Positions 18,093 through 26,645 of a stretch of 64,000 bases of DNA are shown one piece after another. Made by a program: the position numbers and the translations under genes. The first letter of the stretch is position 1, and each line of letters begins with the position of its first letter. The notes beneath the pieces were generated by a model. That model saw nothing but the letters and a program-made list of their open reading frames with translations, did no database searches and was not told the DNA's origin. The stretch spans positions 992,001-1,056,000 of the forward strand of contig OZ244845.1 of NCBI GenBank assembly GCA_965220775.1, read 5' to 3'. The stretch is from G963664835 sp965220775. Lineage in GTDB: Bacteria; Chloroflexota; UBA6077; FW602-bin22; JBCLEL01.

Positions 18093-20492
18093 TCAGGATG
18101 TTGCTGGAGGCGCCGTGTCCAGAGTCTCGGCCGGCGCCATCCAATACCCGACGCGCCGCTTGGTGAAGATATAAGTGGGGTTGTCCGCACGGTCTCCCAG
18201 CTTGCGGCGCAGCCTCTTCACGATGGTGCGCACCGGGCCGGAGCCTCCCGACTTGTCATGACCCCACACCTGTCGTAGCAGCTGTTCGTGGGTCAACACC
18301 CGCCCGGCGTTGGCCGAAAGCTCAGCCAGCATCCGGAATTCCGTGCCGGTCAACTCGACCGTGCGCCCACCTACGGTCACGTTGTGTTGGGCGTAGTCGA
18401 TTGACAGATCGCCCAGGAGATAGGGGGAGGTCGGCGCGCCAAGGACGGGCCAGGCCTGCCTGCGCAGGGCGGCCTGTATTCTCGCTGCTAGCTCAGTCGG
18501 CGAGAATGGCTTCACTACGTAGTCCACAGCTCCCATCTCGAATGCTCTGGCTACAACCTGGTCCTGGCCGTAGGCGGACAGAAAGATGACGGGCACGTTG
18601 GCCATGTCGTGGATCGCCTTCATCAGCACGATCCCGTCGGTCCCCGGCAGCATCAGGTCCAACAAGACCAGATGTGGCTCTTCGTGCTCCATCAGCCGAG
18701 ACACCTCCTCCGGGTCGGCGGTCACGGTCGGCGCGTAGCCCGCCTTGGAGAGGACGTCGCGTACGTACCTGAGCGTCTGGGGGTCGTCGTCAACCACGAG
18801 AATGCGAGGTCGCGCCGAACCTGCACGCAGGGAGTGAACGGGGGAAGTTGGGATCACCTCCGGGACGGCGTTCGCCACTTCTTCCGCCGCCGGAAGCGTG
18901 AACGTGAACCGCGCGCCCAGACCAGGCCCGTCGCTCTCCGCCCAGATTCGTCCCCCGTGGGCCTCCACTATCCCCTTGCAGATCCCTAGGCCCAGGCCAT
19001 TGTCGCCTCCTTGGTCCTCCGCCTCTATCCGTGAAGACTTCCGAAACAGATGGGGCAGACGGTCGGGCGGGATGCCTGTGCCCTTGTCCACCACCGATAT
19101 CGCGATGTGGACTCCCTCCCGCATGGCAATTATCTCGATAATGGATGACTCGGGCGAGTGCCTGGCCGCGTTGGATAGCAGGTTGCCGACTACCTGCACT
19201 ATGCGCCGTCTGTCCGCCATCACACGAGGCAGGGCCGGGGGAAGCTCGACGCGGACGTTGTTCCTGCCACCTGAACTCAGGAAGGTGGTCCTAGCCTCAT
19301 CGACGAGGACGGCCACTTCTGACGGTCCGGGGAAGACCGACAGGGTGCCCGTCTTGATGCGGGCGACGTCGAGCAGGTCGCTTATCAGCCCGCGCATGCG
19401 ATCGGCTTGTTCGAAGATGATGCGGTGGAACTGGCGCATCTCAGCCGGGTCCAGGGCGGACTGATCCTCGAGCAGGGTACTTGCGGAGCCTCTGATGGAA
19501 GTCAAGGGCGTCATCAGTTCGTGGCTCACCATGCCCAGGAACTCGGCGCGCAGCCGCTCCAGCTCCTCCAGCGGCGTCATGTCCTGCAGGGTCACGACAA
19601 AGGACTCGATCTCGTCCTTCGCCGAGCGGATGGGCGTGGCATTCATCAGGGTGTTCACACTGCGGCCGTCCGGCACCCGTATGACGATCTCCTCTGCCCG
19701 CACTGTCTCACCGGCGCTCAGCGCCTGGGCTACCGAAAGCTCTTGCAGGGGAATCTCACGGCCGTCGGCACGTACGATGGTCAAGATCCCCAGAAGCTCC
19801 TCCACCGGGCGGTCCGGCTCGTGGAGGTCTTTGACGATCCTTGCAGCCTCGCGGTTGTACGACACAGGCGCTCCGGTCTTGGCGTTGAACACCATTACGC
19901 CGACAGGGGAAGTCTCGACGAGCGCCTCCACGTCTGCCCTGGCTCGCTGCTCTTCCCGGTACCTGCGAGCGTTGGCGATGACTAGCGCCGCTTGGGACGC
20001 GAACATCACCACGGTCTCTTCGTCTTCCAGGGTGAATTCCTGCCCCTCGTCCCCCCTAGTCAGATAGATCGTACCGACCCCGACCCCGCGGTTGCGAATC
20101 GGCGCCACAAGCAGAGAGGTCACGCATACCGGAGGTAGGGAATCGGGTATTTCCAGCGCTCTGACGTGGCTGCTCATGTCCGCCACCCTGAGCGGCCCAT
20201 CAAGGCCGCAGAGGTATTCGAACAACCGCTGTCCCTGAGGCGTACCCCACAGGTCCTGGTGTTCGTCGGGGGTCATCCCAGAGACGACAAAGTTCTCCAC
20301 TTCTCCTGCTTCGTCAAAGACGCTTATCGCCCCGTATCGTGAACCGGTCAGCGCTCGTGCGGCGTCCACCACCTCCTGAAGCACACTGTCGAACTCAAGG
20401 CTTTCGTTGATGCGCAGGCTTGCCTCGCTCAGCCGGGAAAGGCGGTCCCGCAGCGCTGCAGCTTCTCGATCGCGCTTGTCGAAGTTCTCCAT
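18093..20492 (-). CDS. GAF-PAS-histidine kinase-receiver-winged helix single-chain regulator
   Basis: A 799-residue cytoplasmic protein that holds a whole two-component system. In order: a GAF sensor domain (about 33-178), PAS (about 183-305), HisKA with His324 in VSHELMTPL, HATPase (Asn441 N-box, DKGTGIP at 469-475, GLGLGI at 499-504), a receiver domain with Asp568-570 and phospho-acceptor Asp612 (LLDLMLPG) and Lys661, and an OmpR/PhoB-type winged helix (about 693-786). No membrane segment is seen, so it should sense an internal signal through GAF or PAS. Kinase, receiver and DNA-binding output in one chain is less common than separate partners. All catalytic residues are present. The start ATG follows GGGGAGAAG. 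An adjacent promoter with direct repeats suggests self-control. Confidence 0.92.
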   Translation of the reverse strand: MENFDKRDREAAALRDRLSRLSEASLRINESLEFDSVLQEVVDAARALTGSRYGAISVFDEAGEVENFVVSGMTPDEHQDLWGTPQGQRLFEYLCGLDGPLRVADMSSHVRALEIPDSLPPVCVTSLLVAPIRNRGVGVGTIYLTRGDEGQEFTLEDEETVVMFASQAALVIANARRYREEQRARADVEALVETSPVGVMVFNAKTGAPVSYNREAARIVKDLHEPDRPVEELLGILTIVRADGREIPLQELSVAQALSAGETVRAEEIVIRVPDGRSVNTLMNATPIRSAKDEIESFVVTLQDMTPLEELERLRAEFLGMVSHELMTPLTSIRGSASTLLEDQSALDPAEMRQFHRIIFEQADRMRGLISDLLDVARIKTGTLSVFPGPSEVAVLVDEARTTFLSSGGRNNVRVELPPALPRVMADRRRIVQVVGNLLSNAARHSPESSIIEIIAMREGVHIAISVVDKGTGIPPDRLPHLFRKSSRIEAEDQGGDNGLGLGICKGIVEAHGGRIWAESDGPGLGARFTFTLPAAEEVANAVPEVIPTSPVHSLRAGSARPRILVVDDDPQTLRYVRDVLSKAGYAPTVTADPEEVSRLMEHEEPHLVLLDLMLPGTDGIVLMKAIHDMANVPVIFLSAYGQDQVVARAFEMGAVDYVVKPFSPTELAARIQAALRRQAWPVLGAPTSPYLLGDLSIDYAQHNVTVGGRTVELTGTEFRMLAELSANAGRVLTHEQLLRQVWGHDKSGGSGPVRTIVKRLRRKLGDRADNPTYIFTKRRVGYWMAPAETLDTAPPATS

Positions 20493-20582
20493 CTTCTCCC
20501 CTGATTTGAACGGCCCACCCGTGGTTGCTTAAAGGTCGAGTATCGGCTTCCTAGTGTACCCACACCGGCCTAGGCCGGGGCA

Positions 20583-20650
20583 ATTATACCAGCCGGATTT
20601 ACCAATTACACTTAAAATGCCACGATAGCGCACTTTAATTACACGTTAAA
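20583..20650 (-). promoter_or_regulatory. Extended -10 promoter with phased direct repeats
   Basis: On the minus strand a perfect TATAAT (20583-20588) with a TGG extension (20589-20591) lies 90 bases before the regulator gene. Upstream stand two direct repeats, TTTTAAGTGTAATT (20604-20617) and TTTAACGTGTAATT (20637-20650), matching at 12 of 14 bases and 33 bases apart. GTG triplets between them fall at steps of 11, 10 and 12 bases. OmpR/PhoB-family regulators bind direct repeats of about 11 bases in front of the -10 box, so this is a plausible operator for the winged-helix domain encoded next to it. Confidence 0.6.
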
Positions 20651-20744
20651 GACACACAACCGCTCTAGAATTTAACGCTGGTCATAACCGGTGGCGGGGA
20701 GATTGTCGGTTGGTATTCGACGGCCACATAGCCCGTAGAGGGAG

Positions 20745-21374
20745 TTGGGCTTGGTGATAGAGGCGACGCCAGCTGCCGCGATGGTTCCGGCAAGGAAGAT
20801 TGTGTCCGCGAGGTTTACCCACAACACCAGAAGGACCTGTGTCATCCCCGGTGTCTCCCTTCAACGTCTGGAGAGGTTCGGGGAGGCATCAGACCTGGCA
20901 AGTGCCGAGCTGGCGCGCCGGCCGGGAATCTCTCCCCTCACCGAAAGGCGGCGGAGAGCGCGGGCTATTTCTAACTCGCAGCACCTCACGGCGTTGTTGG
21001 ACGTGGCCGATGCTCTGGGCCTCGGCCATCTGCTCACCGTGCAGAATGCCCAGAACGAAACGCGGCAAGGGATGCCCTCTCATGTAGATATCGACCTCGA
21101 GACACGCGCGATAGTCATCTTCTTGGCGACTGCATCGAATCTGTTGCAAGCTGCCTCGTATGGAAAAAGAGTTGCACTGGCAGAGACTGGTGATCGATTA
21201 TCGGGCACACCGTCGATTTCCAATAGTCTGACCCCTTCGAATAGCGTCCGACCAGGCAGCGAAATCTTGAGCCCGAGAAATACTAACGCTAGTCGTAGAT
21301 TCTCGCGTTCGCGGGCACAATCGGGTTTGAGTCCTTATGCGCACGTCGCCCTTGTTTCATTTGGTTCGCATTGA
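20745..21374 (+). CDS. Uncertain open frame upstream of the PilN-like gene
   Basis: A 209-residue frame from a TTG start. Its stop overlaps the TTG start of the next gene (TTGA, 21371-21374), as in translationally coupled genes. The first 25 residues (GLVIEATPAAAMVPARKIV) faintly recall the opening strands of PilM, which precedes PilN and PilO in pilus operons. The rest has no recognisable motif, is rich in Arg and Ser, and contains a possible palindromic stretch near 20930-20960. The opposite strand also has an 86-residue frame here. It may be a decayed pilM or no gene at all. Confidence 0.25.
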   Translation: MGLVIEATPAAAMVPARKIVSARFTHNTRRTCVIPGVSLQRLERFGEASDLASAELARRPGISPLTERRRRARAISNSQHLTALLDVADALGLGHLLTVQNAQNETRQGMPSHVDIDLETRAIVIFLATASNLLQAASYGKRVALAETGDRLSGTPSISNSLTPSNSVRPGSEILSPRNTNASRRFSRSRAQSGLSPYAHVALVSFGSH

Positions 21375-24328
21375 CCTCCACTCCGCGTCACGGTGCGCAT
21401 TCCATCGACCCAAACCTCTTGCCCCCGGAGCAAATACCTCGGTCACTCCCAATGCTGACAATGGGATTGGGTTTGCTGATCGTTGGCTGCCTATTACTTG
21501 CTTATGCGGTGTTCTGGCTATGGTTCGATTCTGGTCAAGTACTGAGGGATTTGGAAGAACAGGTAGCTCAGGCTGATCTCTTCGTACAGGGAACCATATC
21601 TGCAACGACCGATAGCATAGGAATGAAAAAGGCGGAAGAATTCAAACAAGATTACCTATTGCTGCAGCAGAAACAGATAAGTTGGGGGGAGGTGTTTCAC
21701 ACGATTCTCGACGTACCCCAAGGATTGGTGGTGGACTCCATCATCCAATCGGACTTCACCGTGATGGTGGATGGGCGCGCGAGTAACTTGGCGATTGCCA
21801 ATGAGTATCTGACCAAATTGCAAGACAGCGGCCTATTCAAAGAGCCGCAGGTACAGCTTGAGCAGATTTCGCCTGTCCCCGTTGCATTGCCGCCGACTGA
21901 CAGCCCAACACCATCGCCTTCGTCCGCCGATCCCACGCTTGGAGAACCCAGTAGCACGCCGCAGGTTGAAACACCAACGCCTCCCGCCCGGGCTCTATTG
22001 AGGCCAACCTCTATTCCCATACCTACCAACACGTTCACTATTACGCCGTCCAGTACCAGTACGGTTGCGCCGGCGCCCAAATTTGACTTTGCTTTAGTTG
22101 CCCGGACCTCCACTAGGATTGAGGATCAACGCACCAGCCACATTCGGGCCAGAATCTTAGACGAGAACGGCAATCCGATTCGCGGCGTCGCCTTCCGGAT
22201 AGAGAGTGAGGGCGTTCCTGCTTGGAGCGCCGAAAAGTCCAACGAAACACAACAGGATGGAATGGTCGAATTCGCAGTCACCAAGGGCGTATTCACGGTC
22301 CGTCCGCTTGTAGAGGGGCGCGTTCAGGCTGCGCTTGGTCTGGTCACAGGTCGTAACGGCGTGCCCGGCAAACAAGAGTGGCAGCTAGTTTGGCGCAAGA
22401 CGCAAGCAAGCAACTCATCATCGGGGTCGCCTACCGAAACGCCCACCATCACCCAAACGCCCTCGCCGACTACCCCGCCACGTTGGGCCGGCCGAAATAT
22501 TGCCCGCCTCGGGTCGGCAACGGTTTCCCGAGGCCAGGATACTGCTCATCATGCAATCGATGGCGATACGGAAACCATCTGGCAATCGGGTGGATTCCCA
22601 ATCCAAGAGATTGTGATTACGTTGAATGACCTCTATCGAAAGTCTGAGATCGACGGACTCGAGCTTGTCGTTGCCCAGTCATCCGTCGGGAGAACCACTC
22701 ACCAGATCTGGGTCGAGGATGAGGCCGGCGATATTCACGCTCATACTGTGGAGCTAACTGCCATCACCCGCGATCGACAGACTCTCATCGTCAGGTGGGA
22801 TCCTCGGAAGCTGGGTGACGGTGAGGCCATAAGAAGGGTGTTCGTTCGCACTGTTAGCGGCCCAAGTTGGGTGGGCTGGCGGGAAATCGGGATATTTGAA
22901 AAGTTGCCACCGCCTCGTTCAACGATGACCCCGACTCGCACCTCAACCGCTACAAGCACCGCTACGATGTGCCCGGTGACGGTGTGCACTGCGACGCCAA
23001 CCCTTGCACTTACCACCGCCACAGCACCTACCGCCACCACAGTACCTACCACCACCAAAGCACCTACCGCCACCACGGCACCTACCGCCACCACGGCACC
23101 TACCGCCACGACAGCGCCTACCAACACCACGGCACCTACCGCTACGAGAGCACCCACCATTACCGCATCTCCCACGGTCACTCCTACGTTCACTGCGGTC
23201 GCGGTAGGCCAGAACATCGCAACAAGGGGGACAGCCTCCGCGTCAATTGGATCTGATTCCGCCCAAAACGCCATCGATGGCGACGTTGAAACCGCGTGGC
23301 AATCCGGCGCATCCGGCGTACAAGAGATCGTGATCGATCTTGATAACAGTTATCGGTTAGATGCTGTGGCGCTTGTTGCTTCTCAGGCGTCGCCAGGCCT
23401 TACTAGCCACGAGGTTTGGGCACAGCAAGCGGGTGGTTCCCTTACTCTAGTTGCCACGGTTACGAGCCAAACTGTCGACCGCCAAGTATTGGCCGTGCAT
23501 TTCGATCCCGCTATCACGACAAATCGACTAGTCGTCCGGACAATCCGTTCATCCGGCAACGTGGCCTGGCGTGAAATCAGAGTCTTCGAGCAGTTGCCAC
23601 CCCCGTTGTCGACTTCCACGCCCACGCGCACTCTCACGCCCGCACCTTCCCCAACACCTACTTACATCGCACCCGGACTGAACGTAGCGTCTTTGGGATC
23701 AGCCTCTGCTTCTAGCGGAATCGAGTCCGCGCCGCTCGCCATAGATAATGATCCTGAAACCGCCTGGCAGACGAACGTACCTCCGTCCCAAACTATCACG
23801 ATCGACCTGGACGACTTCTATACAATCGAAGCGATTGCTCTGGTGGTAGCACAATCCGACGCTGCCTCCACCACCCATCAAGTGTTCATCTACCAAGAAG
23901 AGGCATCTGGGGTCGCCATCCACACGCTCGAAGGAGAAACAATGGATCGACAGACGCTGGCAATTCTGTTGGATCCCGCCGTTGATACAAACAGGATCAC
24001 GGTCAAAACCATTGACGCGCCTGGACTTGTAGGGTGGCGAGAGATACGAATCTTCGAAAAACTACCGCCTACCTCTGTGCCTTCCGACAATTCCGGGAAT
24101 TCGCCTCAATCCCAGCCTCTTTTGCAAGCGAAACGTAGAGTTGGTCAACATGAGTTTCCGGGGGTATCTGGAATAGTCGCCGACTTGCTCCGTCTCATTG
24201 CCGGCCATCCGTCCGAAGCACGGGCGGCTCCGGCCGCTCAAATTCCAGTGGATGCCTCTACCCCATTGGGGCTCCGGTTCAAATTGATTCTTGAGGTCGA
24301 ACCAGGCGTGGGATACTTTTCCAAGTGA
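21371..24328 (+). CDS. PilN-like pilus assembly protein with inserted discoidin-type modules
   Basis: A 985-residue single-pass membrane protein. Residues 15-20 are NLLPPE, the hallmark of PilN N-termini; a membrane helix follows (about 26-51), then a PilN-type domain (about 55-168) ending in LQDSGLFKEPQVQLEQI. The normal last strand of that domain, GLRFKLILEVE, appears only at about residues 967-977. Between them lie Thr/Pro-rich linkers, an Ig-like region (about 237-345) and three F5/8-type (discoidin) modules at about 374-511, 613-741 and 769-897, each ending in a GWREI/AWREI-type strand. The inserted parts would lie outside the membrane and probably bind glycans or surfaces. The start is TTG, and the gene overlaps the next one by four bases. 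PilN proteins are usually about 200 residues. Confidence 0.75.
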   Translation: MTSTPRHGAHSIDPNLLPPEQIPRSLPMLTMGLGLLIVGCLLLAYAVFWLWFDSGQVLRDLEEQVAQADLFVQGTISATTDSIGMKKAEEFKQDYLLLQQKQISWGEVFHTILDVPQGLVVDSIIQSDFTVMVDGRASNLAIANEYLTKLQDSGLFKEPQVQLEQISPVPVALPPTDSPTPSPSSADPTLGEPSSTPQVETPTPPARALLRPTSIPIPTNTFTITPSSTSTVAPAPKFDFALVARTSTRIEDQRTSHIRARILDENGNPIRGVAFRIESEGVPAWSAEKSNETQQDGMVEFAVTKGVFTVRPLVEGRVQAALGLVTGRNGVPGKQEWQLVWRKTQASNSSSGSPTETPTITQTPSPTTPPRWAGRNIARLGSATVSRGQDTAHHAIDGDTETIWQSGGFPIQEIVITLNDLYRKSEIDGLELVVAQSSVGRTTHQIWVEDEAGDIHAHTVELTAITRDRQTLIVRWDPRKLGDGEAIRRVFVRTVSGPSWVGWREIGIFEKLPPPRSTMTPTRTSTATSTATMCPVTVCTATPTLALTTATAPTATTVPTTTKAPTATTAPTATTAPTATTAPTNTTAPTATRAPTITASPTVTPTFTAVAVGQNIATRGTASASIGSDSAQNAIDGDVETAWQSGASGVQEIVIDLDNSYRLDAVALVASQASPGLTSHEVWAQQAGGSLTLVATVTSQTVDRQVLAVHFDPAITTNRLVVRTIRSSGNVAWREIRVFEQLPPPLSTSTPTRTLTPAPSPTPTYIAPGLNVASLGSASASSGIESAPLAIDNDPETAWQTNVPPSQTITIDLDDFYTIEAIALVVAQSDAASTTHQVFIYQEEASGVAIHTLEGETMDRQTLAILLDPAVDTNRITVKTIDAPGLVGWREIRIFEKLPPTSVPSDNSGNSPQSQPLLQAKRRVGQHEFPGVSGIVADLLRLIAGHPSEARAAPAAQIPVDASTPLGLRFKLILEVEPGVGYFSK
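23021..23164 (+). repeat. Eight 18-base tandem repeats encoding a Thr/Pro linker
   Basis: Eight consecutive 18-base units (starting at 23021, 23039, 23057 and so on) of the type ACGGCACCTACCGCCACC encode six-residue steps such as TAPTAT. They form the middle of the linker between the first and second discoidin-type modules. Such repeats often change in number by slippage and are likely sites of O-glycosylation. Confidence 0.9.
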
Positions 24329-24816
24329 TTCGCAGTTTGAGTACGTTGCAAAAAACACTCACCGCCGTCACCATCGCTTCACTCGCGATCATCATATGCG
24401 TTGGCTTGTTCTGGGTACGCAACCAAATGGCAATCTATGAGCTGCAAACTCGTCTTAAAACCTCAGAGATAGCGATGTTCAAAGGGGAGAAAGCAGTCGT
24501 CGGATCATCATTCCCTGCGGAGCCCCTTGGTCTTCGGCTATTGGACTTAACAGTGCGTTCAGCTCGCGATGCGGGCCTGGAAATTGCTTCGGTTCGTTCG
24601 TCGCCGGTAAACCCAGAACAGCTGGGAAGAAACGTGTACCAAACTACCCGAGTCTCGATTCACGTCTTCGGTGATGTCAATCAAATCGTTTCATTCATGG
24701 ACCTGATGGAGTTGGCGGCCACATCGTCCATGGCCATCGACGATATCGATGTCAAGTGGGCTGACAATCATTGGGATGTGTCTCTGGACGTGTTGGCCTA
24801 TACCGTGGCAAGTTAG
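24325..24816 (+). CDS. pilO: PilO-like pilus assembly protein
   Basis: A 163-residue protein with a short cytoplasmic start, one membrane helix (about 14-33), a helical stretch (about 36-60) and a compact alpha/beta domain (about 68-162) of the PilO ferredoxin-like type. It contains the strand TTRVSIHVFGDVNQIVSFMDLME, typical of PilO. PilO pairs with PilN to form the inner-membrane alignment complex of type IV pilus-like machines. The GTG start overlaps the stop of the PilN-like gene by four bases (GTGA), so the two are coupled. No PilP, PilQ, PilM or pilin gene is recognised nearby. Similarity is judged by architecture and position, so the name is tentative. Confidence 0.65.
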   Translation: MIRSLSTLQKTLTAVTIASLAIIICVGLFWVRNQMAIYELQTRLKTSEIAMFKGEKAVVGSSFPAEPLGLRLLDLTVRSARDAGLEIASVRSSPVNPEQLGRNVYQTTRVSIHVFGDVNQIVSFMDLMELAATSSMAIDDIDVKWADNHWDVSLDVLAYTVAS

Positions 24817-25074
24817 CCATTGACCCGCGCCCACATATCCCATCGCTCCAGAAATGTCTGCGAACGCTCTTTTGCCGACGGCCACTTGTGTGAACTGAAC
24901 TGCGCGCATATATTTCGGAATTTTTAATGTGCAGACCCTTGACCCTCATCCAGTCGAAATTCTACAATCAGACCTAATGTCCGTTCCTGGCGCCGCTAGG
25001 TTGATGGTTCTCGCTAGCGACTGGACGGACGTGGCACACGGCGCAGCCGGCTTTTGGTGGATGTAGGGGTGCTA

Positions 25075-25386
25075 ATGCTCGACAGCGATTGGCAGGTGGT
25101 CCGGGCTGACCTGCGCTTGCAGTTGCGTAGAGTAAATGCGGAGCTTGAACGCCTCAAGCGGGAGCTTGAGCAATTTCAAAAGCTAGGATTCAGCAGTGAC
25201 GTGCTGGATATGACGGCGAGGGCCAACCTGGACCGCAAACAGGACATCTTGGCCGAACTAAAGTCGATCGAGCGGTATAATCCACGATCGCGGATCCGGG
25301 GACAGTCGGGGCTCTTGGGATGGCTTTTGCTGCCGGCCGTGCTCTGTATGATGGGCTGGCGCAGCCTAGTAAGTAGATTCGCCTAA
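25075..25386 (+). CDS. Small coiled-coil protein with C-terminal membrane anchor
   Basis: A 103-residue protein of unknown function. Residues of about 8-70 form heptad-rich helices (LRLQLRRVNAELERLKRELEQF), and a hydrophobic segment near the C-terminus (GLLGWLLLPAVLCMMGW) would anchor it in the membrane tail-first. The ATG at 25075 is preferred to an in-frame GTG at 25054 because a G-rich Shine-Dalgarno-like stretch (TAGGGGTG) lies just before it. It sits between the pilN/pilO pair and hemW and could belong to either group. No motif indicates a reaction. Confidence 0.55.
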   Translation: MLDSDWQVVRADLRLQLRRVNAELERLKRELEQFQKLGFSSDVLDMTARANLDRKQDILAELKSIERYNPRSRIRGQSGLLGWLLLPAVLCMMGWRSLVSRFA

Positions 25387-25439
25387 ACCCTCCGGCGGGC
25401 ACCGTTTGGCAAAGGATCGCCGGCGGCTATACTGTAGAC

Positions 25440-26645
25440 GTGAACACCAAGGCAGCCGATGTTGGCCTCTACCTCCATATCGCATTTTGCAAAACAAAAT
25501 GCCCTTACTGTGACTTCAATACTTACGCGGGTATCGCCGGGCTAATTCCCCGCTATTTGAGCTCGCTAGCAACCCAGTGCGCGTCGCTGTCACGGGCAAT
25601 TCCCTCGGGCATCGATAACACCCGCAACGAGCGATTGGAGATCGCTACCATCTTCTTTGGCGGCGGCACACCGAGCCTTATACCCGCCGGCGACCTCGAA
25701 CGCGTCCTCCAAGCCATCGGTAGGTCCGCCAAGATAGAACCCCAAGTAGAGGTTACGCTCGAGGCGAATCCGAACGACATTTCCGATGTTTACTTAAGGG
25801 GACTGCGCGAAATTGGCGTCAACCGACTGAGCATTGGCGTTCAAAGCTTCGACGACCGGATGCTCAAGATATTGGGCCGAAGGCACGACGCAAGCTCTGC
25901 CGAAGGCGCCTTTGAATCAGCGCGAATCGCCGGGTTTGACAACGTAAGTCTCGATCTGATGTTTGGCTTACCAGGCCAATCCGTCGAACGTTGGCGGCAA
26001 TCGTTGAGCAGGGCGATAAGGCTTCAGCCCGAGCATCTCTCGCTCTACAACCTCACAATCGAGGAGAGCACCCCGTTTCACCAGTGGGCAGCGCAAGGAA
26101 AGATCATCCCACCGACTCAGGACGCGCAGGCCGATATGTATGAAGTTGCCATGGACGTCCTGGATGCTTGCGGATACTTCCAATATGAGATATCGAACTG
26201 GGCGCGCCGCGATCGGAAGGATTATCGAAGCCGGCACAACCTTCGGTATTGGCGCAACCAACCCTACATCGGATTGGGAGCTGGGGCGCATTCCTATTAC
26301 TCGGGGTCGCGCTTTTCGAGCGTGAGTGACCCGCACCAATATGTTGAACTGGTGGAATCAGACAGATCTACAATCGATTGGATCGAAGCTATAGATCTCA
26401 ACTTGGAGATGGCCGAGACGGCAATGCTCGGACTGAGGCTAAACGAGGGCCTGAGTCAGCTAGAGTTTCACCGGCGTTTCGGCCGGCCAATAGTGGACGT
26501 CTTCCCGCAAGTCGTGGAACAGTGTGTCGACCTGCGGCTTCTGACGGTCAACGATGATAGCGTTAGATTGACCAGGCGGGGCCGAATGCTTGGCAACGAG
26601 GTTTTCGCGTCCTTCCTTTCGCAAGGCGCGGCCAAGCCGGCCTAA
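25440..26645 (+). CDS. hemW: HemW-like radical SAM protein
   Basis: A 401-residue radical S-adenosylmethionine protein of the HemN/HemW family. Cys17, Cys21 and Cys24 (CKTKCPYC) bind the 4Fe-4S cluster; FFGGGTPSL follows near residue 75 and VNRLSIGVQSFDDRMLKILGR near residue 130, both characteristic of the family. The extra N-terminal Cys and residues needed for coproporphyrinogen oxidation in true HemN are not seen, so HemW, a heme chaperone, is the better match. The start is GTG. The 3' end overlaps the convergent polyprenyl synthase by four bases. Confidence 0.88.
   Translation: MNTKAADVGLYLHIAFCKTKCPYCDFNTYAGIAGLIPRYLSSLATQCASLSRAIPSGIDNTRNERLEIATIFFGGGTPSLIPAGDLERVLQAIGRSAKIEPQVEVTLEANPNDISDVYLRGLREIGVNRLSIGVQSFDDRMLKILGRRHDASSAEGAFESARIAGFDNVSLDLMFGLPGQSVERWRQSLSRAIRLQPEHLSLYNLTIEESTPFHQWAAQGKIIPPTQDAQADMYEVAMDVLDACGYFQYEISNWARRDRKDYRSRHNLRYWRNQPYIGLGAGAHSYYSGSRFSSVSDPHQYVELVESDRSTIDWIEAIDLNLEMAETAMLGLRLNEGLSQLEFHRRFGRPIVDVFPQVVEQCVDLRLLTVNDDSVRLTRRGRMLGNEVFASFLSQGAAKPA

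Noticed and set aside
23021..23164. Regular short repeats as a possible CRISPR array
   Set aside because: The 18-base units are contiguous, have no spacers and encode a Thr/Pro linker in the frame of the large protein. No cas genes are present.
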